Shown: positions 39,389 to 50,447 of the stretch, one piece after another
Layout of the letters: each line of letters starts with the position of its first letter
How positions within the stretch are numbered: the first letter of the stretch is position 1
Assembly: GCF_020360975.1 (NCBI RefSeq)
Contig: NW_025408667.1
Coordinates: forward strand, 2,170,001 to 2,234,000
Reading direction: 5' to 3'
Length of the DNA stretch: 64,000 nucleotides
Origin: Hirsutella rhossiliensis
Taxonomy: Eukaryota > Ascomycota > Sordariomycetes > Hypocreales > Ophiocordycipitaceae
Position numbers and translations under genes: made by a program
Notes under the pieces: generated by a model
What the model saw: only the letters and a program-made list of their open reading frames with translations
What the model was told of the DNA's origin: nothing
Databases searched by the model: none

Positions 39389-40138
39389 GGTCTACCGGGG
39401 AACGTGGGCAGCGATGTCGTGTTGGTCCTGGTCGTGGGCGGTGGATTCGGAAGCGGGGGCGGGCACGAGACGCCTCACGCAAGACGACGACGACTTCCTT
39501 GGCCCTGTTTCGTGTCTCTCGTTGGTTGAGGAATGGCACTGTCCGTATGGAGGTGAAGGGAGAGAAGGAAGAAAAACAGAGAGCAAGAAAAAAGGCGGAG
39601 CTCTCTCGGCCAGGGGCCCCGCCGGTGCCGAAGATGCGTGATTATGAGAGCGCGCTTGGTGGTGGTGGATGGAGTGACAACAGGCGGTCAGGCAGAGCGC
39701 TTCAGTCCAGTTGTACCTGTTCGTGACAGACGTAGAAGTTGATAAGATGGCGCTGAACAAGGGAAAGGGAAAGGGAAAGAACTCGGTTGCATCATGCATC
39801 ATGCATGAGATGCAACGTGAACTTGCTGCTTGCTTACAGGTCAGGGCGGAGGCGGACATGCTTAGAAATCGGGGCCGCAAAACGCGCTAGCTCGTCAGAC
39901 TGCCGAGGGCGTTTGGGTATTTACCGCGACCAATAGTTCCACTTTTTGGGGGGAAATTATGAATATCTTTCACGGATATAATTCACACGTAAGTCTTGTT
40001 CCTTAACTCCACTTCGTATATTCAAGAAGAAGCAAGTTTGGAAGCAATGATGGATGCAGCAACTATATGCCTGCATGTGGCTGCCAATCATGTGATTGAT
40101 GCTCCGCTGTGTGGATTTGCAAACTCCGCTTCCGGTGC

Positions 40139-40146
40139 TTACGTAA
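40139..40146. promoter_or_regulatory. Palindromic TTACGTAA, candidate Yap1/AP-1-like site
   Basis: A perfect TTACGTAA palindrome about 750 bp upstream of the glutamate-cysteine ligase start codon. Fungal Yap1-type bZIP factors bind TTACGTAA/TTAGTAA-like sites and activate glutathione-synthesis genes under oxidative stress. One 8-bp match can occur by chance, so function is inference. Confidence 0.35.
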
Positions 40147-40655
40147 CCGCTCCCTCGACCACCATCGTCAGGGACTCAAACTTCGCCGGCTCCTTTGATG
40201 GGGTCAAATGTTGAACCTTGCTGTCCCCTCACAGATCCACGTCTGCTCGGATACTAGGAGAGGCGGGGGTGCTGAAGAGTCAATCTCTCTTCGGCTATTC
40301 GCTCCCCTTGCCTCTCCATAAGAGCGACATGATAAAAACAGCGATCAGGCAAGGAGCGGCTCTTTATTTTCGATCTAAACGAGCGGGATTGAGCGGGACT
40401 GGATGCGCGATGGAAATACCGCTGGTTTGCAGGCAGCAGTGCAGTTACCGGCTGTGGCTTGTCGTCGCCTCAGCCCTCCTCTCTTCCTAGATCATCATCA
40501 GTTTTGCTCTCTTTGCTCACTTTTAACGTAGTCTAGTAAAACCTCCCGCCTCTCATTAACCTGTGTCGACTTAAAGTATCGCTCGCACGGGGAACTACTC
40601 AAGTTAGCAGGGCAATTTTTAGACACATGGAGTCGGACCATTGCACTGACCCTCA

Positions 40656-40868
<213 letters not shown>

Positions 40869-41978
40869 CTACACCGCTAGGAAAGCCATTAATGCATATA
40901 GCGTGCGAGAGGATATATTGAGAATCTAGACAGGTATAAATATTTTTTGAACGGAGTGCACCTGGTTTTACCAAGAAGGTTAGAATAACACACTGTTGGA
41001 TAACCTCTATTGCCTCGTGTCTCCGGATGTATTCTGCTGCGCATTCTTGCAAGCTCGTAGCCCCCTAGCCCGCACTAACACGATGACCTACCTCATTGGG
41101 CTTCGCAGCCGCACTACTATCAAAATCACTGTCGTCCCATTGCAAGAAAGTACGGTCATATTCATCTATCCGTGCATTTCTAAGAGTTTATATATAGAAA
41201 GGCCATGTGTCCTTGTGGGGCGGATGAGTGGTCATGCTAGGTCGCTCAAAAGCTAGTTCAAATCCTCACATCAACAAGAAGCTCGACAGAATGGCCTTAA
41301 CGGCGTTGGTAAATTCGCTTGTCTTTCCTCTACTCCTTATTGCGGCATGTTCTTATCCAGGCTCTTGGCAATCCACCAAATAGAATTGCTCACCTCCCGC
41401 CACACAGGTCACTTTGTACCGTATTTTCCTTTGCGTATATCGTTATAATTCCACTCGTTGTCAAAATTCCCGGGGCTGATGTCGTGCGCTCCTTCGTCCC
41501 TACCACTATATGTGATTAGGATGAAGGGCATGATGGCTAGGACTAAAGTTCTGACAGCAACTGGATCTGACACCACTGTATCTGTCAGCTACCACCAGCA
41601 CCTCAATGGGTCATAGGTTCGTTCCTCTTAAGCAGTGGCTTGAGAGAATAGTGGAAGGTGTACGGATAGGGGTCTCAAAACGGCGAATCTACTAATGTAT
41701 GTCCTGGCCTATCTACCAGGACGAGTAAGGGATATAAAGTATAAATACAACAAATAACTAGCCAAAAAGGGCATAAACATATTATTGTATACAAGTTATT
41801 CCCTTTATACATGCCTCTGCTAGGAGTATCATCTTGGCCCAGCAGGCCCCTAATCTGGCTCTTAGGCCCCCTGGCTCAGCTCTCCTCAACAGTTCCACTT
41901 GCAGTACATTTGCTGGAGTGTACACTTCACTTTCGGCGCATGCCACAGTGGTTTTCCAACAGTGCCCTACATGCATTG

Positions 41979-41998
41979 CACGTGACACACGTGACTCA
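41979..41998 (+). promoter_or_regulatory. Tandem CACGTGA boxes ending in TGACTCA
   Basis: CACGTGAC at 41979 and CACGTGACTCA at 41988 lie about 120-140 bp before the start of the small hypothetical gene at 42117. CACGTGA is a Cbf1/Pho4-type bHLH site and TGACTCA is the Gcn4/CPC-1 (AP-1) core. The spacing and overlap suggest promoter elements, but only sequence similarity supports this. Confidence 0.3.
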
Positions 41999-42116
41999 TG
42001 GATCTGACACAGGTCATCTTACGAAGTACATACCCAGTAGGACTATGAGGCCATTGTTTGCACTTTGCAAGCATGGGCAGGACAGCCGCACAGGCCCTCG
42101 ACGAAGATCAGATATC

Positions 42117-42734
42117 ATGGCTTCCCGCAAGCAGGTACTGCTCATCTCACTGCACAATCTGCCATGGTTCGACGAAATGTACGACGCCCTCCTTGCAGCG
42201 GTGAGATCAAAGGCAGACCTTGAGCGCGCCGAGGACGCAACGTCAGCGCTTCGTCTCCTCACGCAGCAGCCGCCGCCATCAGCCGTCATCGTGACAGACG
42301 AGGCGCTCACCTTTGCCAAGAACACGCGCATCTGGGACGCAACCATCGAGTACGTCCGTCAGGGCGGCACCGCCGTGGTCATGGGCCTCTTTCCCAGCTT
42401 CGTCCAGCCAGACAAGATCAACCCGTTTTTCTCTCGGGCCGGTCTCGACTGGGAAGTTGCATCGTACCGGAGGACTACCACGGTGCTGAATCGAGCCGCA
42501 GTGGACACCGCGCTGGCCGCCAAGCTGCCGCCCAGCTACAGTCAAAAAGCCGTCTCTGTCAGGAACTTTGCGCCCACCGAGGCGTGGTACCAGCCCAGCG
42601 AGGACTCTTGTGTCACAGGCGAGTCGGCTGTCGTGTTGGCACGGCTCGGGAGCGGGAAACTTGGCTATGTCGGCGACGTAAACGCCGAGAAGGGGTCGGA
42701 TGCCGCCATTCTTGCAATGTGCGGGCTTGGTTAG
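42117..42734 (+). CDS. Conserved fungal hypothetical protein, possibly GATase1/ThuA-like fold
   Basis: A single exon of 205 aa. The frame is open further upstream to an ATG at 41811, but that extension is not protein-like, while ATG 42117 (MASRKQVLLISL) begins a compact alpha/beta sequence. It starts with a hydrophobic beta strand (VLLISLHNLPW). Alternating helices and strands follow, including PSAVIVTDEAL and GGTAVVMGLFPSFV, and it ends GKLGYVGDVNAEKGSDAAILAMCGLG. The pattern (strand-loop, then GTAVVMG, then a C-terminal GxVGD) recalls small flavodoxin/glutamine-amidotransferase-like folds found as uncharacterised proteins in many fungi. No catalytic triad could be identified, so no function is assigned. 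Tandem CACGTGA boxes lie just upstream. The gene sits at the edge of the degenerate accessory region but appears intact. Confidence 0.7.
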   Translation: MASRKQVLLISLHNLPWFDEMYDALLAAVRSKADLERAEDATSALRLLTQQPPPSAVIVTDEALTFAKNTRIWDATIEYVRQGGTAVVMGLFPSFVQPDKINPFFSRAGLDWEVASYRRTTTVLNRAAVDTALAAKLPPSYSQKAVSVRNFAPTEAWYQPSEDSCVTGESAVVLARLGSGKLGYVGDVNAEKGSDAAILAMCGLG

Positions 42735-43866
42735 CCTGGGTACGCAAGGGGGCCATGTCTCTAGAAAGCAGTGCTTGCTACAGCCTGTTTATCCTCGTAT
42801 ACGGGTTCGTTACATGTAGTGAGCGGACGTAGGCTTCCTCGATAGGCCATGTCACTAGCATGCATGATATATGCCATGCAACGACCGTTCAGTCAACTCC
42901 TTCATCTCAACTCTAAAAGCGGACACGCGCACAGCAACTCATCTCACTACGTACACGCTGAAGAGTACGATGCCGGTTCCGTCAAGTAGAAACCCTGGCG
43001 CTTTTTGAGAAGCCCGCCCCTCCATATGCTGAATCTGACTTCAAGGAAGCAAGTTTTGGGGGGAGGAAGCCAAATAGAACAGGAATAGACGAATCTCCAC
43101 ATCTTCGTTACGTCCAAGTCTTAGCTGATACGGCCCCATAATCGGCCTAGGTAAACTTAGAGGAATTGCATCTACTGTGTCCAGGACTTGTTATCTATTA
43201 ACACTGACGCTACGCGCTTCTCTTGTCCAAAAAAAAAAGGAATGTAACGAACTAATCTGGTTTGACGACTTGTACATCTCAAGTCACCAATCGGGAGGCA
43301 ATGCACCAACCACTCTGGTCTGTCGGCTCCTACAATCCAAACCAGCAAAGGAAAGACAACATATCTCCATAGCCCCGGGATCCAGCCTCTGCTAGTGACC
43401 CAGCGATAGTATTCAAGCACAACAGCGCAACCATGTTAAGACTCAACAACTTGTCAGAAGCGAGCTCATTCGATTGTGGTTCCCATATGGAAAGGGCAAT
43501 TAGTTGGGAAACCGAGACTATTTTCAGTCCATTGTCGACGGTCACTGGTCTCCTCTGATGCCGGTACTCCCAGTCCATACCTATTCGCAAACCCACTTCG
43601 TATTTAGAAAGGATGTCTGGAATACAGAATCGCGCGTGTGGCATGTTAGACATTGGATGATAGGAGCAGGTAGAAGGGCTAGATACTCACATATCACCTT
43701 TCTCCAATTAGACAGATATTGTGTAGCAACCATTCTTCTTCAAAGACGCCTCTGGTATTTCCAGTAGATTATTAGCAGCTGCGACTCGTGACCGTCGTCT
43801 TTATTCGCTGCCGTGTCATCAGCGTTGTCTCGGAGCACCCACTATACTCTCCCCTCTCTATTCATT
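42735..43866. other. Intergenic region, nothing recognised
   Basis: About 1.1 kb of mixed composition with short open frames on both strands (for example 43330-43653 minus) that match nothing I know. Confidence 0.5.
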
Positions 43867-44870
43867 ATGGCTTCACTACAGCCTGTAAATAATAAAACAA
43901 GAAGAACCGAGCAGATGCCGTGCGTGCGTCTCCAGGTCGAAGATGAGGACGAACCAGACTATGCTGGTGACGTGGTTGAGATCCTCAACTCAGCCCTCCC
44001 GCCAGACGGCCCAACGTCGCCAAGAAAAGCCGCCCAGCTCCTAGACTCGATCTGCAGTCGCAAGTACGCAGATGGCTTCCTCTGGTGGTTCTGGGACCTC
44101 ATCCATGACCTGGTGCGCCAGGTCCCCTACGATAGCTGAGAACAAGGCAGCTGGCCGCCGTTATCAATGCGCTCCAGGACCTGCCGCCCAAGACGTTCAA
44201 CTTGGGAGAAACCCGGGGCCTCGGCAGTGACAGCCAAACAGAGCTATGGACGACCTTGACCATGTTTGCCAATACGTTCCGCGAGAAGCTCGATGACGGT
44301 ACGTTTTCCTAGCCCACGACGTGCCGACCCTAGTATCATCGCCAACTAGATGACTCGAGGGCTCCCGGAGAAGAGCAAAGGAAAGCACGATACGTTAATC
44401 TCCAGGTCTACGGAGCTAGGGTTACGGGCCTTTGCCGCCTCCCCTTCGAGGTATATGCAATCTGGTCTCTCGTCGATACGCTAGAAGGCACTATAACGAC
44501 TATTTGAGGCCCCCCAGATGAAGTGAACAAGGATCCCGCCGCAGTAGACAATGTAGCGCAAAAAGCCAAGATAGCTGCCGCCTGGATGGTCCATGCTGGC
44601 CACCTCTTATATGGACGAGACGAGGACGTTGACGCAGCTACCGCCGGTCCGCTATGGCGGCTTCGCAAGAATGGGGGAGTTAAGCTACGACGTAGGAGGA
44701 ACGGATTATCTCCTCAGCGATGGCAGCTAGGGGGAGCAGAGGTTTGGCATTATCCGGAACAGGGACGGGCTGGATCTCAAGGTGCGAAAGGAGGCGGTAG
44801 AGGCGTACCTTTCCATGGATAATATTGAGAAGAGCCACGGCAAGCAGGCGATAAGCCCAGGTGGGTGACC
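43867..44870 (+). pseudogene. Disrupted DUF3632-like fungal gene
   Basis: Reading from MASLQPVNN at 43867, the product resembles the fungal DUF3632 family. It has a segment around GFLWWFWDLIHDLVRQVPYD, a middle region (RYVNLQVYGARVTG, FEVYAIWSLVDTLEG), then AAAWMVHAGHLLYG and a C-terminal RDGLDLKVRKEAVEAY. A 51-bp intron (44299-44349) still has GT..AG ends and keeps phase. The frame is broken at least three times: a stop and frameshift near 44137-44150, an in-frame TGA at 44505-44507, and a frameshift plus TAG near 44680-44730. The conserved segments therefore sit in different frames. Family function is unknown. The decay fits its position beside the transposon-disrupted glycosyltransferase. 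Sequencing indels could explain the frameshifts but not the in-frame TGA. The family assignment is from memory of the pattern and is moderately sure. Confidence 0.6.
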
Positions 44871-45386
44871 GAGTCGGCTGGCCCTCGCACGCGCACCCAG
44901 AAACACGGTGCTATACCCCTGGTCTCCATCGACATGGACCGATGATGAGATGGGTCGGTTGTTCCCAACGCAAATCAAAACGCCACCCGCGTCCTGCACC
45001 GTGGAGGCTGGCCTGCGGCCTCTTGCTCCGAGACATTACAGCGTGCCGATGAGAGGGAAATATGGGGACGGATATATAAGCGATGTCGTCGACGAGGCCC
45101 CTCGCTCCGGTCTTCTAGTATCTTATTTTTCTTCAATGCTTTTTTTTCCTCTATTCGTCCCTGCGAGCCTCTCTTGATGTATATGTCTAATTTAGAGGTC
45201 CGAGAGGATGACGGATGGTATGGCTCAAGCATATATATAAGGCCCTCGCTCTTATACTTGCTCCAGAGCCCAGCTATCATACGGCTGTGGCCGGCAATTT
45301 CGAACACTCAGTACTGTGAAGTGACTCAGAACACTTGATTGGATTCGCCCGAGATCAACAGACTCCGCCCTTGTCTTCTGCCACTG
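44871..45386. other. Short intergenic region downstream of the GT90 catalytic half
   Basis: About 500 bp containing an AT-rich patch with TATATATAAG near 45228. No gene was recognised. Confidence 0.5.
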
Positions 45387-46747
45387 CTAAATACCATCTC
45401 GATACGACTGTCTACCCTGCGATCCCCTGGCCAGCCCATCGACCCCTTCCGCGACTGCCGGTCTTTCCGGGTCTTGTAGTCTCGCTAGCTCCAGCAACAG
45501 CCGGCTCGTGTAAATGGCCATGTCGACATCTCGCAACGCCTTGGAGTACCACTCCCGCCCCTGCTCGGCAATCTCCCTCGCCCATCTCTGCCCTGCTGTG
45601 GTCGATGTCAGATAGAGGACAAGCGCCGGAAGCTCCTCCATGCTCTGGCTGATGGGTATGTAATGAACCCAAGCCCGGAGCCGCTCGTCGTGCCACTCGC
45701 GCAAGAGCGTCTGCTTGAGCGGCGTCGACCTCGACGCCAGGAGCTTGTAGAAGCGTCCGCTGATTCCGTTTCCGTCGACGTCGAAGACCAGTCGCGACCC
45801 GAGGGCTCGGTCCTTGTCTACCCACGGTTTGATCTTGTAGTGCGCAGTCTGCTCTTTGCAATATTTCCTCCCGCACTGGAATATCCTGGTGAAAGCAACA
45901 TCGAACAATCTGATGTTGAGGAACGAAGACTTTACACGGCTTATCACGCCGTCTCTCTCTCGTAGGTATTGATTCTCCCGGCTTTCCAGATTCTGTGCCA
46001 ACGTGACGAACCGTTGTCGGTGAAAGTCTCGCCACTGGCCGTCGGCCGCAAACCCTCCGGTGGTAGAGCCGGCCCAGTAGAGATTGTTTCTCTTTCCATC
46101 CCACTCTGTATCGTGTGCCTCGGCGTATCGAAACTCGGCCTCGGTGTAGGCCGGGCTGGGGTACAGTATGTCGCCCATGTTCGAAAGCGAACCCGTTGAC
46201 AGCACCGGCAGCAGGCCTTCGATCAGCGGGAACGAGGTAGGACTGATGAGGAGACCGTGCATGCCTCTATACTCGGGGTGTCGACACAGGTCCATGGCCA
46301 ACACAGGGTCGGCGACGAAAGGAAGGCCGAAGCTTTCTGCCGCTTCTCCAGTCCCAGTTATGCTCCTGCTCTTCTGAGACAAGCAGAATCTCGTAAGCTC
46401 ATCACAGACAGGTCGCCCTGACATGTCGGTTATGTTGAATCGTCCATGGCCACGTGGGGAGTCCTCATCCGCCGACACGTGGGGGATCAGGACACGCGGC
46501 TCATCTAAATGATTGATAAGAAACTCGACATCGGGAACAATGCCTGTCAAGCCTCCCAGTAGCCTATCAAACGAATCTTGGATATGTCTGTCAAAAGAGC
46601 GATGAGGATGGCTACACCGAGTTTTACCTTGGCTACCTGAAAATGCACAGAGCCACAACTCGCCGTTGGGAGCATCCCGCGCACGACTCATGATCTCGAC
46701 AACCTCTTGACCACTCATTCTCAAAAAGGGCGAAACTGCATTGTAAA
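45387..46747 (-). pseudogene. GT90 (CAP10-type) glycosyltransferase, 3' catalytic half cut off by copia insertion
   Basis: This is the C-terminal catalytic part of a GT90/CAP10 protein, one uninterrupted minus-strand frame from the insertion point to the stop. Hallmarks seen: WLCAFSGSQ, HPHRSFDRHIQDSFDRLLGG, RNNLYWAGSTTGG and the signature FDVDGNGISGRFYKLL, followed by IPISQSMEELPALVLYL. The family transfers sugars (xylose in cryptococcal Cxt1/CAP10 relatives) in the Golgi or secretory pathway; the donor and acceptor here are unknown. The reading frame continues across the insertion point: the 5' piece ends ...DEFDMIY and this piece resumes IYNAVSPFLRMSG, the shared residues coming from the target duplication. 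The frame also stays open into the LTR to an ATG at 46793, giving a possible 468-aa chimera. Apart from the insertion I see no lesion. Confidence 0.88.
46743..46747. repeat. Target-site duplication GTAAA, left copy
   Basis: GTAAA flanks the left LTR and recurs at 52600-52604 after the right LTR. A 5-bp duplication is standard for Ty1/copia integration. The next base, T, is also shared, so a 6-bp duplication cannot be excluded. Confidence 0.85.
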
Positions 46748-47033
46748 TCTCAGCAAGCTGAGAGCGCGGGCGGAAGGATAAGGGCAGGCACAATTGAGTC
46801 CAAACGATGATGCATGTTTTTTATCTATCTGTGCGACATTGAGGGGGTATTTATACGAATAGATACCAATCTGGGACCCGTGGTGGCCCTGAATCAGTGC
46901 CAATTCCGTGTATCCCGATTAGGCAATGTTCCTCTACTGTATCGATACCTGACTCAAGTCCTTGTGTCTGACCTGCCTCTTTCACCGGAGTTTATACGTG
47001 TGCGGATTAGACCGTCAGTCTGCTCCTCTGACA
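46748..47033 (-). repeat. 3' LTR of the copia element
   Basis: 286 bp. On the minus strand it begins TGTCAGAG and ends GCTGAGA. It matches the other LTR at every position except five single-base length differences in T, G and C runs. It contains an ATG at 46793 in frame with the GT90 half downstream. Confidence 0.95.
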
Positions 47034-47046
47034 CACCCCTTTGCCT
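47034..47046 (-). other. Polypurine tract of the copia element
   Basis: On the minus strand AGGCAAAGGGGTG lies directly before the 3' LTR, the position and composition of the plus-strand primer site. Confidence 0.75.
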
Positions 47047-47250
47047 CGGTCTCACTGGGTGAGTGAGGCAAACAAGCAAAAGACAGACGAATCATCCAAT
47101 CTTATCAAATATCCAGCGAGTGAGGCTACTACCGTTGAGGAGATGCTCTTCATGATGTCTTCCTTGGTGTTGTGACCAGGAGCATTTTAACAAGTCAATA
47201 CCAGCAAAATGATGGGTCCATCCCGTGCCTGGGTGATGCTCGGAGAGCAT

Positions 47251-48390
47251 CTATATCTCTCTGGGTGGTGATACTGTCGAAACTGTCCTCCGGCGCATCG
47301 GCTTCAATTGGTGCCACCGGTCTCCTTGCATCCCTAGCTGCTTGACAAAAGCTTCGTGCTTTTGCTGGGGAAGGGCCTTTGTCATTCCATCAGCGGGATT
47401 CTCCGTAGACTTGATCCATGTGATCTGGAGTCTTTCTTCCTGAACCTCCTGTCGAAGCCAGTGACGATGGATATCGATGTGCTTAAGGTTCGTCTTGAGC
47501 TTTGCGCTTAGTTCAGTCAGGAGCCTGATGGTCTGCAGGTTATCGCACCATAGCTCATTGGTGCCTTCTACCTTGATGTCAAGCTCTTTAATTAGCCGGG
47601 AAAATTGCATTTGCTCCTTCGCCGCGCTTGACAGGGCCAGCAATTCGGCCTCTGTGGACGACGTCGTCACAGTCGCTTGTTTCGTAGCCTTCCAGTCAAC
47701 GGGTCCGCCTAGAAACAAGAAGACATATCCCTGTGAGGATTTTCGAGTCTCCGGGTTGTCTGCAAAGGATGAATCAGAAGCGCAGAGGAACCTGCGTTCA
47801 GCTTCTTTGACTGAGAAGCAGATGCAGCGATCTCTCGTGTGATAGAGGTATGCCAGGCATCTCCTGGCCTCTCTCCTATGCTTCGGGCCCGGGTTATGGC
47901 TGAATTGTGCCAGTTTTCCAACCGGGAACGCACCGTCGGGTCTGGTGTGAATCGCTGGGTGAAGAATTGAGCCAATTAGAGAGAGATATTGATGAACCTC
48001 GTCCCTAGTAGCCGTCTTCTCGTATGGCTTGAGCTCTTCGGTCGTTATCGGGATCTGGGGCACGCCAAGGATCTGATCATCGTCCTCAATGTGGAATTTC
48101 TTGGCCATCTTCGAGAGATACGAGGCTTGAGCGAGCCAAAGCTTCTTCTGGGCCCTATCCCTGATGACTTCAATCCCTAGGAACCAGCGAAGTTCCCCCA
48201 TGTGGTTGATGGTATATTCCTTCATAATGGCAGCGTGAAGTTCTTCCCATTCGGCCTTCTTTTCTTTTGGATACATCATCACGATGTCATCCACAAAGAA
48301 GAAGATGATGACTCCTTTATAAGTCATCACGCAGGCATCTTCGACGAGTTGTTGAGCGCCCAGCTTCTTGAAGAAGCCCGAGAGCCTCAA
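47251..48390 (-). pseudogene. copia pol piece: end of reverse transcriptase plus RNase H
   Basis: An open frame of 379 codons. It holds the RT catalytic FFFVDDIV, the GELRWFLGIEV block and LSLIGSILH. RNase H follows (CASDSSFADNP, SSQGYVF, TSSTEAELLALS). It is offset by one frame from the piece upstream; the break falls near 48370-48395, shortly before the FVDD motif. Confidence 0.92.
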
Positions 48391-50440
48391 ACCACAGCCT
48401 TGGAGCGATTCGAAGCCCGTATAGTCCCTTGAGAAGCTTCAAGCATAGCCCAGGCTCAAGGTAGCCTGGTGGCATCTGACAATAGATGGCATGCTTGAGC
48501 TTATTATACAGAAACGCTGTTTTCACATCGTACTGTTCTGTTTCAAGGTCTTCAAGACAGCAGAGGGCCATTAACACTCTGAAGGTTCTTGCTCGTAGTG
48601 TGGCCGCGTATGTGTCCTCGTTGTCTTCCGGCTGCTGGTCTCCACGGACCACAAGTCGGGCTTTAAAGCGAGTGACGTAGCCCTGCTCATCCAGTTTATA
48701 TGCATATACCCATCGCAACGGGATTATGAAGTGGCCGGCTTCTTCAACCATCTTTCTGGCCACCTTGGTCCACGTTTCGAGCTTCATCTGGTCCTCAATT
48801 TCACGCCCCATCCCCATTATCCATTGGGAGGCGTATTCCGAAGCCATCGCGGCTTTAAAGGAGGTTGGCACAGGAGGCATATCCTCAACGTGAAGCCTGT
48901 GCTTCGAGGCATTAGCAATGATGTTATTGATGAAGGCCTTCTTCGGCTTCCTCTGTCTCTTGCCCTCAAGCACATTGGCGGGTTTATCCTGAGACTTGTC
49001 CTCGCCTTGCGGGGTCGTTTTCAGGTTGTGATTGTGACTCTGGGGTCGGGCTCTCCCACCCCCAGAGACAGCTCCTCGAATTCTGACCATTGTGGCTCTT
49101 CGAGCGCACCACCCCGGATCGACAGGCGGCTCATTCAATCGCTCATTCAATACGTCTAGGATCGGCGTGCCTAATGATACCTGAGGCTCCGGGTCGGTCC
49201 GCGTAGGGCTCGAGATAATGCTTGAGTTTTCCACCTCCGGGTCCTGACTCCCGTGGTGTGTGACCTCCTGCTGGGTCACGCTAGTGGTGACAGAGCTTGG
49301 TGGGGAGGGCGAGGTTTCTTCCTCCACCCTACTGTTTGAAGTGCTTGGAGGCGAAATATAGGCACTGTCCGTTGTAGCCCTCATCGAAGTCTTCAAATTC
49401 GGTGCTTCTTGTGTCGCCTCGTCTGCAGAGGGTGCCGCAATTGACTCCGAGGTGTACGGCGTCATTCCGTCATCTGTCTCATCATCGGAGTAATTGCGCA
49501 CTCCTGCTTCCTCTATGTCTTCGTCGTCAGGGACGTCTATCGCCACCATTTGACGAAGAACATCGTATGTATAGACCTGGAAGGCTTCCGCGTCTTCTTC
49601 CCTCTTCGGATCGTACATTGTTGACTCATCAAATTGTACATTCGCCGAGACCATCAGTTTGGTCTGGCGGATCGAGGGTATCCACACGACATATTGATGG
49701 GTCGATCTGTAGCCCACCAGGTAACCGATATGAGCTCTCTGCTCAAGCGGGGACTGCGTCTTATGTGACTTTACATGCTCCAACGCAGTGATTGTCATTG
49801 GGTAGGCCACACAGCCGAAGACACGCAGGTGATTTATGCTCGGCTGGACTCGCTTGATGTGGCCGTATAGAGGGTTGTGGTCCCTCATATAGGTCCACCA
49901 TCGTTCGTGTGGGCTTCTCCAGCTATGATCAGATCCTTTAAGTGGCGTACGGTTGAGCAAATACACTGCTGTGCGGTAGGTCTCGGTCCAGAGCTCCTCC
50001 GGGATGCGGGAGTCCAGGTTCATAAGCCGGGCCCTTTCTTTGACCACGGCCCCGGACCTTTCTGCATGCCCATTCTGCGTGGGCGTGGATGGAGCTGACT
50101 GGAAGACCCGAATGCCCAATCCTTCGATGAATTTGACTAGCTCCTTTGTTAGAAGGGCTTTTTCTCCGTCAGAAGCCAGGTTGATCAGTTTTATCCCGTA
50201 CTGAGTTTCTAGCATTGATGTTAGCTTCTTGAAGGCATCTCGGACCTCGGTTTTGCTCTTCAACGCGTAATAAAACCTCATCCTGGTCGTTATGCATGTG
50301 AAGAGCGCAAAGTACTTTTCACCCCCGAATCCGGCCACCGGGCCTGGGTGTAAGTCGAAGCTAAATTGAGCTCCGGCCCTCTGGGTCGTAAAGTGGGCTC
50401 TCACGGAGACCTGCCTCTTTGCCTTGCCTGTTGCGCAGAC
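48317..50440 (-). pseudogene. copia pol piece: integrase core and N-terminal reverse transcriptase
   Basis: A long frame carrying the CECEVC end of the GAG-pre-integrase zinc domain (just after the frame break near 50450) and the integrase core (FDLHPGPV, SDGEKAL, PTQNGHAERSG). A Ser/Thr/Glu-rich linker follows, then RT motifs (PLRWVYAYKLDEQG, FKARLVVRGD, DVKTAFLYNKL, KGLYGLRIAPRLW). It ends where the frame shifts into the RNase H piece. Confidence 0.92.
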
Positions 50441-50447
50441 CTCGCAT

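Noticed and set aside
41215..41269. tRNA-like piece (GTGGGG...AGTTCAAATCCTCAC) with pairing ends
   Set aside because: Only 55 nt, lacks room for an anticodon arm, and box A is poor. At most a degraded tRNA-derived fragment.
41811..42116. Upstream in-frame extension of the hypothetical gene at 42117
   Set aside because: The extra ~100 residues lack the alpha/beta character of the rest and cover candidate promoter motifs. ATG 42117 starts the ordered part.
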